This document shows positions 1 through 13,545 of a stretch of 64,000 nucleotides of DNA, piece after piece. Position 1 is the first letter of the stretch, and each line of letters starts with the position of its first letter. The DNA is from Tillus elongatus (taxonomy: Eukaryota > Arthropoda > Insecta > Coleoptera > Cleridae), in NCBI GenBank assembly GCA_964006375.1, contig OZ023267.1, positions 20,395,739-20,459,738 of the forward strand, in the 5' to 3' direction. The position numbers and the translations under genes are program-made. The notes under the pieces were generated by a model. It saw only the letters and a list, made by a program, of their open reading frames with translations. It did not search any database and had not been told where the DNA came from.

Positions 1-100
1 GTGAATTATTATCTCAAATATCTTTCCAAACAGCGGTACAATAGAAACAGGGCGATAATTATCCAAGCAATATATAAGACATAATGCTCTTTCCACGTAA

Positions 101-240
101 AATAATTTGAAGTCGATATCACTTCCGGTTTAACCGGAAGTAGCGTTCAGCTTTGTTATTTTTTATGGAACGCCCCGTATATTTTTACATATTTGGATTG
201 TACGTGAAATTATGTGTGCAACAACGTCAACTGTCCTTAT
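101..240. repeat. Fragment related to the 4092-6088 transposon terminal repeat
   Basis: The palindromic stretch around 121-142 (acttccggtt followed by aaccggaagt) and the following text resemble the terminal inverted repeats of the element at 4092-6088. It is a lone end fragment cut by older rearrangement; no coding sequence is visible. Confidence 0.4.
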
Positions 241-479
241 CTACCTTTAATTGTTTCAGTTATTGTGATTTTTAAAAATGTTTATTCATTTGCATTCAAA
301 TATTGCAGCCATTCGTTTTCATTTATTTTTCCTAATTAAGAAGTAAAATTTTGTTAGTCGCTAGTACAGATATTAGGTTTGTAAAATGTGTAAGTATAAT
401 TGATCTCATTTATACAGTACGTTCAAAATTTAATGGCGAAGCAAAAAAAAACCTCAAAGATCAAAAATCATTTTTTTCA

Positions 480-1851
<1,372 letters not shown>

Positions 1852-1946
<95 letters not shown>

Positions 1947-2012
1947 ACAGATCTCTTCACTAGTGAATTTTTTGTTTTACGAAAAATTCGCTAAAAATTG
2001 AGAAAAAAATTA
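1852..2012 (+). repeat. TA-array repeat family, array and palindromic tail (right part)
   Basis: Continuation of the repeat begun at 480. The (TA)n runs 1852-1943, followed by the family's terminal palindrome (gtgaattttt ... aaaaattcgc) at about 1964-1995. The usual 'ccggatatgggttctag' segment between array and palindrome is missing here. Confidence 0.6.
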
Positions 2013-2454
2013 AGCTTTAATTGTGAAAATAGCATCGTCAAACTCTAGTGTCATTTTTGGTCCTAAAACAAATTGATTATTTTGGCAAAAATATGGATAT
2101 GTTAGGATGAATTGTAAATGGAAAAGCATAATGAAGATATGAAGATTTGTTGTAAATGAAGGCAACGGTTAAGGCATCAGATGGAAAAATTGGAAGCACA
2201 AAGAAATTTTAGTTGGTATGTCAAAATTTGAAGTTTGTGAAATTTGGATTTTTACTGTCAAGCAATTTTGGATATAATATGATATATTAAATTACGTTAC
2301 TGTACAGCACAAGTCTTTGACTTATTCTATTAGCGTACTGTATAATTTACACATATACACAAATAAACAGTAAACAGTAAACAGTTCTAAAAGAAAGTGA
2401 CAAAACAAAAATAAAATAAAACAGCAGTAATAATTATTAACTAATTACCTAAAT

Positions 2455-2830
2455 GTGCAAAATGTTGTCCATCATTATTAACACAATTCGACTCACGCTT
2501 CAAAGAAATTTATTACATTCATTAAGCTGGAATGCACAGTCTGTCTTGTTTCGCCAGTAATTCTAGCTTTCAGGCAATCCAGATTTATTGGCCTGTTTTT
2601 GTAGACAACATTCATCAAGTGACCGCAAGGAAAATCAGATGGCGACAAATCAAACAGGCCATTCAAGAGCACCACCGCACCAAATCTCCTATTCTGGGAA
2701 TAGCTCATCCAAATATTGGCGCACGCGCCTCTCAAAATGGCTGGTAGCTCTATCTTGCTGGAACCAAACTTCATTAACTGGGAGCACTGCCACCACAGCG
2801 GGTATAATTTTGGGGATGGTGAATCCAGTG
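2455..2830 (-). pseudogene. Mariner/Tc-like transposase C-terminal remnant
   Basis: The longest open stretch (2493-2774, minus) translates to a segment resembling the C-terminal catalytic part of insect mariner-like transposases: FDLSPSDF (in place of SPDLSPLDF), then VVYKNRPINLDCLKARI, where the family has a VY-rP--L--LK--I pattern. The W-ARSPDL stretch that holds the third catalytic acidic residue is degraded. No inverted repeats were found around it. A dead, 5'-truncated copy; the family call rests on motif resemblance only. Confidence 0.6.
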
Positions 2831-3089
2831 GCGTAACCAGATTTTTTATAAAAAAATCCCTAATAAGGATTCTTAAAATTTTACTTCAGAAAACTGCCGA
2901 AGTAAGCCTTGGACTTTGTAGAAATATAGCGCTTATTCCTCCAAAAATACAGTTTATCAGGGTCTACACTTTAAAGAAAATCCGGTTAAAATCGCACTAT
3001 AAATAAATATTTTCCAGGGTGACTCGCAAACAAATGGGTCACGCTGTGTATATGGTGTGTTTCCCTTTTTAACGCTCCTCCCTTTCCCA

Positions 3090-3914
3090 TAGCCCACCAC
3101 GATAACAAATAAGACCCCAAAAATGACTAAAGCATTGTGGCATTTTTTTACGGAAAAAACAAATATTTCTATCGATTTAGGCACATCTGCAAGTCACAAA
3201 TCCCAAGTTTCAATATTGTAAGTTATACCGAGTGTTCACAACTTGAGTGCAAAAATGAAAAAATCGACTATTTGGCGTGCCCTGTGTAAACGCTATTTGT
3301 GTCTTGGAAGTATTAGAATGCCAATGGCTTAAAAGTCACCTAGTGTATCAATTCACACAATATCATCCGCATATCTTATACAGAGGGTTCATAATAAATA
3401 CGGAAATATACACTTTTGCAATATATTATCCAATTGGACTTTGATCGGACCAGCATCTTAAATTTTGGGAAGACGCCACTTTATTATTTCTGAAAGTAGC
3501 TAAGTGCAGATTGGAACCTACGATGAGCACTGATAATTGAAATGCAAAATTTAAGATGCTGGTCCGATCAAAGTCCAAATTGGGTAATACATATATTCCG
3601 TATTTATTATGAACACTCTGTATAAGATATGGGGATGGTATTGTGTGAATTGATACACTAGGTGACTCTTAATCCATTGGCATTCTAATATTTGCAAGAC
3701 ACTCAGTAGCGTTTACACAGGGCACTCCAAAAAAGTCGATTTTTTCATTTTTGCACTCAAGTTGTGAACACTCGGTATAACTTACAATATTGAAACTTGG
3801 GATTTGTGGCTCATAGATGTGCCTTAATCTATAGAGATATTTGTCTTCTTCGTAAAAAAATGTCTAATGTGCTTTAGTCATTTTTGGGGTCTTATTTGTT
3901 AGCGTAGTAGGCTA
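3090..3914. mobile_element. Foldback (palindromic) element, 825 bp
   Basis: Two arms of roughly 385 bp (3090-3475 and 3545-3914) are imperfect reverse complements. Examples are ataagaccccaaaaatgac near 3107 against gtcatttttggggtcttat near 3877, and acacaatatcatccgcatat near 3355 against its complement near 3630. The loop (about 3476-3544) holds a short piece, gatgagcactgat, also seen beside repeats at 13540 and 59700. No protein is encoded. Confidence 0.85.
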
Positions 3915-4022
3915 TATGATGATGTAAGATGTGGAGCATTTGAAGTACTTTATTTAAAACCAAATTTTTGAAAATCGGCCGACCCGTTGCGAAATAATTG
4001 TCTCCACTTAAAGTGAAACACA

Positions 4023-4025
<3 letters not shown>

Positions 4026-4091
<66 letters not shown>
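4026..4091. repeat. (TA)n array, 66 bp
   Basis: Pure TA dinucleotides between the end of unique sequence and the first base of the transposon at 4092. Confidence 0.98.
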
Positions 4092-4094
<3 letters not shown>

Positions 4095-4424
4095 GTTGTC
4101 CCACGTAGAATTTCCATTAGCCGTTTCTGGAGTACGGCTCACAATTGAATTCTTATTAAAAGTCACGCACGTGGGTTTCTAAAAATTTGCAGTTCACTGA
4201 AATATTGACGTTAGTATGGGACTTCCGGTTATACCGGAAGTAGACGTCAACTTTCTTATTTCAAATGCAAGATGGTGTTTTTTATTCCGGATCTAGATTG
4301 CTCGTGAAATTTTATGGTAGGTTTTACTAACATGCTATGTCATTTTTCTCAACCATTTTCGAGATATTTGACTTTTTTCAAAAATGTCTTAAAAAACATT
4401 GTCACATTTACACAACTGTATCTC

Positions 4425-4768
<344 letters not shown>

Positions 4769-4779
4769 TTGGATTTTAC

Positions 4780-5340
4780 TGCGCAAAATACATTGAAACT
4801 CCAACAGTCCGGAAATTTCGTTCTCTAGGAAGGGGGGGGATTTTCGTCCGACCAATAGTGGCTGTTGTGACGATTGAACATGCCCCATGAAAATTTTGAC
4901 TGATCGCACCATATAATTTTCCTTGAGAAATTCTCATCTTCTTGAGTCTTCAAAAGATACCATTCGCAGAATTCTACACGCCGTGAAAACCCTTAGATTC
5001 TAAATGGTATATTAAAGTGAACGAAAATGGTGTCCGTTTGTTAACTTTTAGAATTCTGTGAATAGTTCCTCTTGAAAGATGCGACTTTCTACTGCAGTCT
5101 CTGATTGACGCATGCGGATAAAAATGCCAAAACAGTTATTTGTGTCTTTTCATTGTCCAATAGCGGTTTATTTTTATTACCTTCTGCACGAAACGTTCCA
5201 TTCTCAGAACAATTTTTCAATAGTCTTCTGATCATGTCAGGAGTTGGTCTATGTCTATCTGGAAATCTCTCTGATAACACACGACATTTTCTGCTAACAA
5301 TTCGGTTACACTCCCCGTAAATAATAATGAAATTCAAAAA
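4780..5340 (-). pseudogene. Mariner/Tc3-like transposase, decayed
   Basis: Read on the minus strand, 5089-5337 resembles the helix-turn-helix N terminus (CRVLSERFPDRHRPTPDM, then LLKNCSENGTF, a pattern common in insect mariner-like proteins). Further on, in other frames, come [20 protein letters not shown] and FNRHNSHYW, matching the region around the first catalytic Asp (normally F-DE-F---G-VN-HN-HYW). Stops and frameshifts break it and the catalytic acid is altered. It lies inside the inverted repeats at 4092-6088, so it is probably that element's own lost gene. Confidence 0.6.
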
Positions 5341-6276
5341 GACATCGTTTGACTAATTGAAGTGTGCCAATATTCTGGAAAATACTCTCTTTTATTAAAA
5401 TATAATTAACAAACGTACTTTACAGTACAACCGTTAAGTTTACCGTCGGAAGATGACGTTTAAAATTGTCATCTCCTAGGCAATCTGATAAACTGACTGT
5501 TAATTATTTCTTATCACAAATAATGTTTAAATATAGGGAGTGCTGATACAAATCGAAAGAACAATAAAAAGTGCAGGAACGAACCTTATAAAATATAGTG
5601 TGTTCTATTTGAAATAAGAGAGTTATTAGGTTTTAAGGTTGTCACGATTGACCGGTCTATTTCGGACACCCTGTTTAACTTGTACTAGCTGTAGTATATT
5701 CCAAATATTTTGTGACGTTTTAGAATTTGCATTTCAAAATTGTAACTCTTCAAATTGAAAAATAAGAGAGTTACAGGTGTGTAAATCTAACAATGTTTTT
5801 TTTTATTTTTGAAAAATGTCAAATATCTCGAAAATGGTTGAGAAAAATGACATAACACGTTAGTAAAACTTACCATAAAATTTGACGAGCAATCTAGATC
5901 CGTAATAAAAAACGTCTTCCATTTGAAATAAGAAAGTTGACTTTCGGTATAACCGGAAGTCCCATACTAACGTCAATATTTTCAGGGAACTGGAAATTTC
6001 GAGAAACCCACGTCCGTGAATTTTCAGAATTCAATTGCGAGCGGTACTCCAGAGAGGGCTAATGGAAGGTCTACGTGGGACAGCCTATGTAGAGTGTGTC
6101 CACGGATTGAGTGTGGGTAAGGTATAAGTGACCAAAAAAATTTCGAATTAGATTATGATATTCTGGGAATCGCTTCTGCTTCGTCCTAAACTGAGATGTT
6201 GAGAAAATGAACAAAATCAATTAATCAATTGTCTTAAACTAAGTTGTTGAGGAAATGAACCAAATCAATTATTATA

Positions 6277-8050
6277 CAGGGTGGTTTAGAACTGATGCAA
6301 TGAAATGTATTAAGAGTAAACTACCTTCGTTTATGGAGATACCGCAAAAGGTTATTAACAAAAATTGTTTTGATTTTTTTTAGCTGTGACTTTATTTAAA
6401 TGACGTTCGACGGCTTTTGTGATTAGGTGTACTTTAAAAAATACTTGAAACTGTGTTAAAAAAAGTCTTTACCATAATTAAACTTGGGGTAGGTTTGCTT
6501 TCATCTCAACCAATAAAAAAACTAAAGTAAACGCACAATTGGAAATTGGAAGCAATAATTGGCGAGTTGCATGGCTACTTGAGCTCTGCCTTGTTGTTCG
6601 TTTCCCGGGATACTACTTATTTGGAAAATTGAAACGTCAATTTTATTTGTCACGAACGGCAAGCTTCTGTATTTAAAAATGTTAACAACAGAACAAAAAG
6701 TGTTTATTGTGCAGTGCTATGGTTTGGGTTAAGAACATTCTTATCAGGGAGTGCTAAGAAAATTCCTTGAACGCTGGCCAAATTATTACTACTGGTGTAA
6801 AAAAAGTTGTTACAATATTTATGCATACTGGGAGTGTTTTAAATGTTAAGAAGACAAAATCCGACCTAAATGAAGAAGACAATGCTGCAGCTGCATTAGC
6901 TATGGATTCTGTTAGGCGTTTTCCGAAATTATCATCAAGAAGAAGGGCATTAGAAATTGGCCATATTAGCAAATCGCTTTTGCAACAAATTTATCGTACC
7001 AACAAGGTGAAACCTTTCAAAGCAAAACTTATACACACTTTGGAAGAAAATGACGAGTCAAAACGATTAGATTTTTGTTTATGGTACGGGCAATATCTAC
7101 AAAATCACAATTTTGGCAGAAGTATTATTTTTTCGGACGAATCCACTTTCAGCACTAATGGGGTGGTGAATTCCCAAAATGCACGGCATTGGTCTATGGA
7201 GAATCCAAATTATAGACTTAATTGCAGAAGACAATGCCATAAAAAAGTAAATGTGTGGTGTGCTGTTTCTTATATTGGGATAATTAGGCCATATTTTTTT
7301 GAGCGGAATATGAACCAGTAGATTTATCGGGAAATGCTGGAAAATATTCTTCAAGACCATTTGCATAACATGTCACTAGAAGATAGACAAACAGCATACT
7401 TTCAGCATGACGGCCACCCAGCACATGCAACAGGAATCGTTCGAGAATGGTTAGATCGCGAATTTCCTGGGCGGTGGATTGGTCGATATGGGCCAATACC
7501 TTTGCCTCCCAGAAATCTCGATCTTACCTTAATGGACTTTTATTTATGGGTCTATCTCAAACAGACAGTCTACGCGGCTCCATTAAACAACGATCTTGAT
7601 TTGTTGAAACTGAGGTTGAGAGAGGTAATTGACGGTATTCCAATTCAACATATTCAAAATGCCTACAAAGCATTTATTAAACAGGCTGAGTTATGTGTAT
7701 CAGTTGGTGGCAACAGATTTGAATAATTTCTTTATATTTCGTTGTTTGTTTTGATTTTTGTTAGCAATAAGCGTTTTGTATTTTACTAATAAATTATTAT
7801 TTAACATTGCATGGTTACTTACTTTGCGCACCTGCGTTCAGAAAACTACAGGTAAAAAGCTACATGTTGATAGGGAAAAAATGTTAATAATTTACTTGAA
7901 AGTTCAAAGTAAGCTGATCTGGCTGAAAATCAAGAGCCTGTCATACATTTTATTTCTAAACAAGTTTTGTTAATAACTTTTTGCGGTATCTTTATAAACG
8001 AAGGTAGTTTACTCTTAACACATTTAATTAAATCAGTTCTAAACCACCCT
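6277..8050 (+). mobile_element. Mariner-like transposon, 1,774 bp, nested
   Basis: Inverted repeats of about 100 bp start cagggtggtttagaactga at 6277 and end at 8050. TA is duplicated at 6275-6276 and 8051-8052. It carries one transposase gene on the + strand (6679-7726). It interrupts the older element at 6092-8187, so it is the younger insertion. Confidence 0.9.
6679..7726 (+). pseudogene. Mariner-like transposase, nearly full length but broken
   Basis: Would be a DDE/D transposase cutting and pasting its own element. The start MLTTEQKVFIVQCYGLG at 6679 is typical of this insect family, but a stop follows at once and the frame shifts before about 6790. From 6767 the frame is open through SVLNVKK, SSRRRALEIG (linker), the first catalytic Asp in FSDESTF, then HWSMENPNY and KVNVWCAV. 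A TAG at 7319-7321 stops it. The same frame continues to 7726 with the second Asp in FQHDGHPAHA and the third acidic site in NLDLTLMDFYLW. So there are one frameshift and at least two nonsense changes in an otherwise well-preserved gene. Confidence 0.85.
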
Positions 8051-8184
8051 GTATATTAATTGATTTGGTTCATTTCCTCAACAACTTAGTTTAAGACAAA
8101 GGAGGAGCGATTCCCAGAATATCTTAATCTAATTCAAAAATTGTTTGTCACTTATACCTTACCCACACTCAATCCGTGGACACA

Positions 8185-8187
<3 letters not shown>

Positions 8188-8277
<90 letters not shown>
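8188..8277. repeat. (TA)n array, 90 bp
   Basis: Immediately follows the right end of the 6092-8187 element; its left counterpart could be the array at 4026-4091 beyond the adjacent transposon. Confidence 0.98.
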
Positions 8278-8279
<2 letters not shown>

Positions 8280-8407
8280 TATATATAAATAATACACGAT
8301 TATATTGTGTCCCAGATTGCAATGTATGTATTCCAGCGATAACTGAAAACACAATTAACCGATTTTAATCAAACTTGACTAGCATCATTCTTTTGTATAC
8401 CTATATG

Positions 8408-8455
8408 TATTTTTTTTTCTCCCTCAGGGCCGCCCTGATAGCACTGCAACCTATA
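8408..8455 (-). repeat. Short LINE 3' end (R1-like family tail)
   Basis: The reverse complement of 8408-8455 has the gttgcagtgctatc, ccctgagggag and A-run pattern that ends the LINE copies at 44598-45262 and 49297-49720. Severely 5'-truncated. Confidence 0.6.
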
Positions 8456-8599
8456 TGTATTGGGTGAGTAAATTAAACAGACAAATTGGATCAGTCTTTC
8501 CAAAAATAATGGATAATTTGGTGGAATTTGGTACACACGCCTCTATAAAGTTTATCACGTCGCAACATTTTAACGAAACTTTAAGTTATCGTCATTTTT

Positions 8600-8645
8600 T
8601 TCTTCTCGAAAAATCGCTACCATAACCCACTTACTGCGTCTGAAC
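8600..8645 (-). repeat. GCAGTAAGTGCG-type 38-bp motif, single
   Basis: Reads in reverse gacgcagtaagtgggttatgg, then tagcgattttt. One of about twenty copies in the window of a conserved motif that forms the ends of small elements (see 13905-14200). No opposite-end partner found nearby. Confidence 0.6.
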
Positions 8646-8839
8646 AATTTTGCTTCATTAGGTGTAATTACTTTTGTAAATAATGTGTATCTAAGCGCTT
8701 GGTAGTGAATTTTAAGTACATTTGCATAATAAAAATGTTCAATAATCCGGGTCTTTTATCAATCAATTCATTGATTGCATGCATCAACTACAACAATATA
8801 TAGTTAAAATCAACTCTTGCAAATCCAGCTTGGCATGGA

Positions 8840-9351
8840 ATTATTTCAATGGACCGGTAGACTGGGCTGAAGAGGAGCCGTTCGTTCTCTATCACAGAAT
8901 TGAATGTTGAATGACTTGCGCGGGCCGGGTCTGGCGAAATAAAATTAAAGGGAACAGGTCTTCTAAAGGAGAATCCCACAATTCAGCAGTCGGCTCCAGA
9001 GACCTACACTCGTGTCGCGACTAAATTCAACCGACACTCCACTCCCCACCAAAGTTCGCAACGTTGCCAAGCATAACGGATTTTCATACCGCAATTCGAA
9101 ACCTATCAGATCCCGAAACTCGCTAGGCTCTGTTCAATTTCAGCTCTCAGACTGTACAGGTCGTCCAGTCCAGCTGAAGAACACTTCACTACTTGTTGAG
9201 CTACAGGGGTTTCCCTCAGTTGACAACATATTTACACAACACTAATATTCGATTGTGATAATATTCTTTATTCAGCTCAGTGATCATATTACATAAGTGT
9301 TTGTGAATTCGTTCGAAATTCCCGTAAAATTCCTGACAGCGAATAAGAATA
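8840..9351 (+). promoter_or_regulatory. Probable cyclin D promoter and 5' UTR
   Basis: About 500 bp directly upstream of exon 1 are clearly less AT-rich than the surroundings and free of the window's repeats. An E2F-like site (reverse tttcgccag, near 8931-8939) sits beside a gcgcgggcc stretch near 8920. E2F control would suit a G1 cyclin but is inference from one imperfect match. No TATA box or start site can be fixed. An in-frame TGA 18 bases before the ATG at 9352 ends any upstream reading frame. Confidence 0.4.
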
Positions 9352-9615
9352 ATGAACTTGCACTGTGATGAAACTATTGTAGGAAACGGACATAAGACAA
9401 TACAGAATAAAAATCAAACGATGGATTTGCTCTGCTGTGAAACTGAAGAGAACGAAGCCAGGGCCTACGAGGACCCGGCTTTGATGACTGATAGAGTTTT
9501 AAAGAACTTGCTGTCAACAGAAGAACGATATACACCCCCTTATTCGCCGCTGGCCAAAGTGCAGACGGAAGTCACTGCGGAAATGAGGAAAATCGTTGCC
9601 GAGTGGATGCTGGAG
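9352..9615 (+). CDS. CycD: Cyclin D, coding exon 1 (residues 1-88)
   Basis: First exon of a G1/S cyclin that activates CDK4/6 and starts phosphorylation of Rb-family proteins in the nucleus. The 88 codons contain DLLCCETEE at 25-33, the LxCxE Rb-binding motif found near the N terminus of D cyclins, then AYEDPALMTDRVLKNLL, which aligns with vertebrate D cyclins. EMRKIVAEWMLE (77-88) begins the first cyclin box. A second LxCxE, LHCDE at 3-7, precedes the usual one. The first ATG has an in-frame stop 18 bases upstream. A second start at Met24 (9421) has A at -3 and G at +4 and would give the ancestral-length N terminus. The exon ends GAG|GTATGT, phase 0, at the same place as in vertebrate D cyclins. 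Confidence 0.95.
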
Positions 9616-12084
9616 GTATGTTATCTTCACCATGCCTAAACTCGGTAGATTTTCACCATACGTATGTATTTCATGTTAACTAACTTAAAACAGTTGAACC
9701 TAATCATAATTTTAATATCAAATGATTGTTTTCTTGGTTTAAAGGAAAGCTAACACCTTTCCTTTGGACTTTAGAAGCTCACAATCTTTATCAGAAACAT
9801 ATTGTGTGTGCTTACTGTATTTTCGTCTCTTTAAATATCTAACGCAATACCTAATTAAATATGTTGTTTAATTAAATGATTGTTAGTTTTTTCGTGAAAT
9901 GAGGAAGCATTTTGTAGGCTTAGAAGGAAAGTGATGAGAAGGTATTAAATTTTCAAAGCAAAGGTTAGAATCTATCTTGCCCCATTCGATGGTTTGCTGG
10001 CAGTCGTTTGCTATAAGCGGCTGTTTTCCGTATTCAATTCAGTTGTATTTTAACGTTCGTGGGGAGAGTGTCGCTGACGCTTTCTCTAATGCAAGCTCAA
10101 AACTCGCATTTCAGTGCCCAGACACCAGTTTCTTTGATTTTTTTGTGTTTTATACCGATTGGTTTTTGTAAAAAAAAACAAGTGATGTTGCTTTTGATAT
10201 TGATAAACATATTTTTTAAATGTAATTTATGCCGAAGAACGTATTAAATAAGATTTATATACGTTTAAAATGATATGTCATTCGTTGTATTTGGAAAAAG
10301 GTAATATTTATGTTCATTTCTCTTTCCAGTAATACAAGAATCAATTTTTTTAATACATATAAAGTGTAATCAAAAAAGTAATACTATATGTTTAGGATTT
10401 AAATACTCAAAACTGAAATTTAACATGAAGTAGGTACCTACTACCCCGCAGCAAGTCTGTCCGTAACGTTGCATGGTATTTTTTTAAACTAAACTGCTGT
10501 CATGGCAGTTTTTTTTAATATTAAAGTAAATACTAAAGTATTACGATCGTATACATCTTGTGACGTACCTATATAGTAATTCGTTTATTACAAGTATTTG
10601 ACAGGAGATAATAACTAAACAGACTTAAACAAAGACAACTAGTAGGTACATCATCTTCACCTAAAAAAAGTAAAGCGAAAATTGTAATCATCGAACAAAA
10701 TTATGTATTTTGATGTAAAATCAGCTAGACTGTATTAAAGTTCCCTGTATAAGTCTTGTAGGTATCCATCGATAACTTAAAATCCCCACAAAAGAGAAAG
10801 TTCCTAATGAATTTATTGTAAATATTGTTAAAACATAATTACCAGCACTTATTAGTTAAATTGCAGAGATAATGGTTTTAATGAATGTCGAATGTGCCCG
10901 TATTTATAATTAGAATGTTAATGCCGAAGACATAGACTCCAATTTTTAAATAGACATTTGACGGCAGTTACAATCGGTTGTCTTTTAAAATAATTAGAAA
11001 TTTTAATTTACACCTTATTAGTATACTGGTCTCGGGTATCTGTCTGTGTTGTAATATCGAATATTTTTATCTCTTTAGTATTGCAGTGAGAAAAATGGGT
11101 TTTAAATGTCGGGTCAAATACCTTGTTGACCGGCGAAATCAGCTGAGCGCCAAATATTGTCACTCCCACCACGAAAAAATCATTTTCGAGTTTAGCAGTT
11201 GGTAACATTCGCCATTTTAAGCATATTTTTATTCGACTCGGTGCCGGTAATTCGTGATACGAATGCCCGATGATCTGGCGTGACCTTGGAAAGCCATGTT
11301 TGGCGGTTAAAGTCGTGCAATAAAATATTAATTTTTTTTCATTTTCTGTACATATTTCTGGCGTTTTTGTTTCCTGGGAAAACATAAGAAACGCTAGGCG
11401 ATGATGGGTTTTAAACTTTAAATGGACTTCACTTCGCTATTTGCTATTTTGTTCAGTTCACGGTTGGTAAACCGTGTATGAAGTGCAAATTATGTAAGTT
11501 ACTCATCTGTAAATTTTTTACAAGTCAAGTAACTGATAGAACGGAAATGAGGCATCAGATTTTCATTCAACTGAATTAATAAAATATGTGCCAATAGTCG
11601 TGTAAATGGATATCTAGTATGTGTATGCTAACAACGCCCGATTTCGGCATCTTTATAGTAAACGGGTAATTCGAAAATGATTATAGGTTACGTGATTTAT
11701 GATATTAACAATGTGAAACAATCCTAGACTTGTTTTTCCAATTAGCCTCCAGTTATAGGGTCTCGTAAAACAAATAGACACCAAAATTCGGTCAAGAAGG
11801 TCCCTGTTATTATTTAAAGACCGTGATTGCCGTTTTAGCTCTATTTCCCCAAATAAGAAATTCTCGAGTACCAACGGTTAAAATCAAGAGTGCATCCAAT
11901 TGCTCAATTGTTTTTAGTCTTCAGTTCTGTTATCTATTTATAGAATGTTCCATATTTATAGAATGTTCCACCAAGTTGTCAAAAAAACTGATACAATTAA
12001 TACCTAGATATTATTTTTACGATGTTCAGGTTCTGTATCTGTTTCGTGAAATTGCGACGATACATGTATTAAGCTGTTATGGTG

Positions 12085-12130
12085 TGACGACAAAGACCGG
12101 TTTCGACCTTCTTATCGTGAGTTTATAACA
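12085..12130 (-). ncRNA. Degenerate hammerhead ribozyme motif
   Basis: On the minus strand: CTCACGA (core CUGANGA with the G5 position changed to C), then a weak stem II region, then GAAACCGGTC. The strands before the core and after the cleavage triplet can pair over 5 bp (ATAAA with TTTGT). The G5 change should abolish cleavage, so it is read as a decayed relic. Confidence 0.45.
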
Positions 12131-12789
12131 TTAGCACACTCTTCGCACTCTTTAGAGATGGAGCTTTCGTATCTATCTGACTGTTTTGTATTAAGCTAAA
12201 ACTAACTTTAATGAAAATAATTTTGCAGTTAATGTACCTTTGATTTTGAAGCTAGACAAATGTGTATTAGATTTAATATTTTTCGATAATAAGAGATCAT
12301 TATCGTCACAGTCTAAAGGTAATGTTGCCTTGTTACAACCAAGACTCTGTCTCAAACATCTCTCTTCGTTTGATTGGAGCTTTTGCACTTAAATAATTGG
12401 ACTAGAATTTCCTCCCGGTCTACCTCTTTCTTTTTTCTGAGTATGTATTCCCCAAATGATGTTGACAGAACGTTATGATTTTTAGAATATGTCCAACAAA
12501 TGTTGCCTTGCTCCTCGTCAGTTTCTTTCAACAAGCATCTTCTCTCACCATTTATTTCATAGTTTACATGTTTTTATTCCTCTGCATACCTGTGTCTCTT
12601 GCTTTTATCATTTTTTCCATGTCCGTAATATGTTAAAAGCTTATATTCTGTTCCATGTAATGATTATTCAAAATCCAGCTTTCCGGCCAATACATAAACA
12701 TAATAACACTTTATACGCATGAACTGATTAACCTCTCATATCCATGTGTTGAAATTTTTATTAGCGAGCAACGTATATCCAAGTGTTGA

Positions 12790-13015
12790 AATTATTATTA
12801 GCAAGCAAGGTGTTCATCTATTGAGTGCTTGCTTTACCATCGCAAACGTCCTTAGGTATTTACTACGTTTACCATCATTCGTAATAATACTCCCAAGGTA
12901 CCTGAAAATTTCTACTTGTTCAAGTGGTTGGCTGTTCATCTTTATATTCATTTTTGCAATCCTATCTTTATTAATCTCCATTACATTTTGCGTCATTATT
13001 ATTGATTTATTGTCT
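12790..13015 (-). pseudogene. Non-LTR reverse transcriptase fragment
   Basis: Minus-strand translation of 12814-12996 contains NSQPLEQVEIFRYLGSIITNDG, the 'V--F-YLGS-I--DG' segment found just after the palm domain in many insect non-LTR retrotransposon proteins, then AMVKQALNR. Only about 60 residues remain, with no RT active site. The clade cannot be fixed. Confidence 0.65.
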
Positions 13016-13337
13016 TCTTTTTAACATAACATCCAATAGCTTATGCAATGAAACCGTTGTCCATGTCCATGTAACCAACATCCTTTGCTTACACCTTTCC
13101 GCATTTTAGCTTGCATTTCATATATGTTAATAATGTAGTTCTTTGATTTTTGCGACTGAGAATACTGCGTCTATCTCTCCAATACAATCAAACTGTTTTC
13201 ATTATATGAAAGAATTCATAAGATTTAATGATTTTTCCAGTTACACAAAAACAATAAACTTGTCTCTATTTTTGTCAAGCGTTGTTTCTTCTATTGTTTA
13301 AAGTGCTAGCACTTCTTTGTTATCAGTTTCTGTAAAT

Positions 13338-13545
13338 ACACTTGAAGAACCCAAATCACGACAACACATTTTAAAAGAGCCGACCATCGTTTCACTAACC
13401 AAGTTCGCGTCATCAGAGGATGAATAATTAATAAATAAGTGAGAATTATTCATCCTCTGATGACGCTAACTTGGTTAGTAAAACGATCGTCAGGTCTTTT
13501 AAAATGTGCTGTGGTGATTTGGGTTCTCCAAGTATGCTTATCAGT
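13338..13545. mobile_element. Foldback with a hammerhead-like motif in each arm
   Basis: Two arms of about 95 bp face each other across a 22-base spacer (about 13430-13452). Each arm, read outward, has CTGATGACG, CTAAC/GTTAG arms of a stem (GAAC in the left arm) and then GAAAC (left arm) or AAAAC (right arm), then GTC. That is the order of a hammerhead core, but with an extra base between core and stem II, so activity is uncertain. The right outer end (gatttgggttctccaagt) recurs at 59688. Confidence 0.6.

Larger units (their letters stand above)
6092..8187. mobile_element. TA-flanked inverted-repeat element (outer of a nested pair)
   Basis: The ends agtgtgtccacggattgag (from 6092) and the complement ending at 8187 are near-identical and flanked by TA at 6090-6091 and 8188-8189. 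The inverted repeats run about 130-180 bp inward; the left one has an extra partial duplication near 6190-6260. It begins only 3 bases after the previous transposon ends. Apart from the nested element at 6277-8050 it encodes nothing. Confidence 0.85.

Noticed and set aside
8788..9245. Frames upstream of cyclin D exon 1 (8788-8979 minus, 9012-9245 plus)
   Set aside because: Probably the GC-richer promoter and 5' UTR; no motif, and the in-frame stop before 9352 separates them from the cyclin frame.
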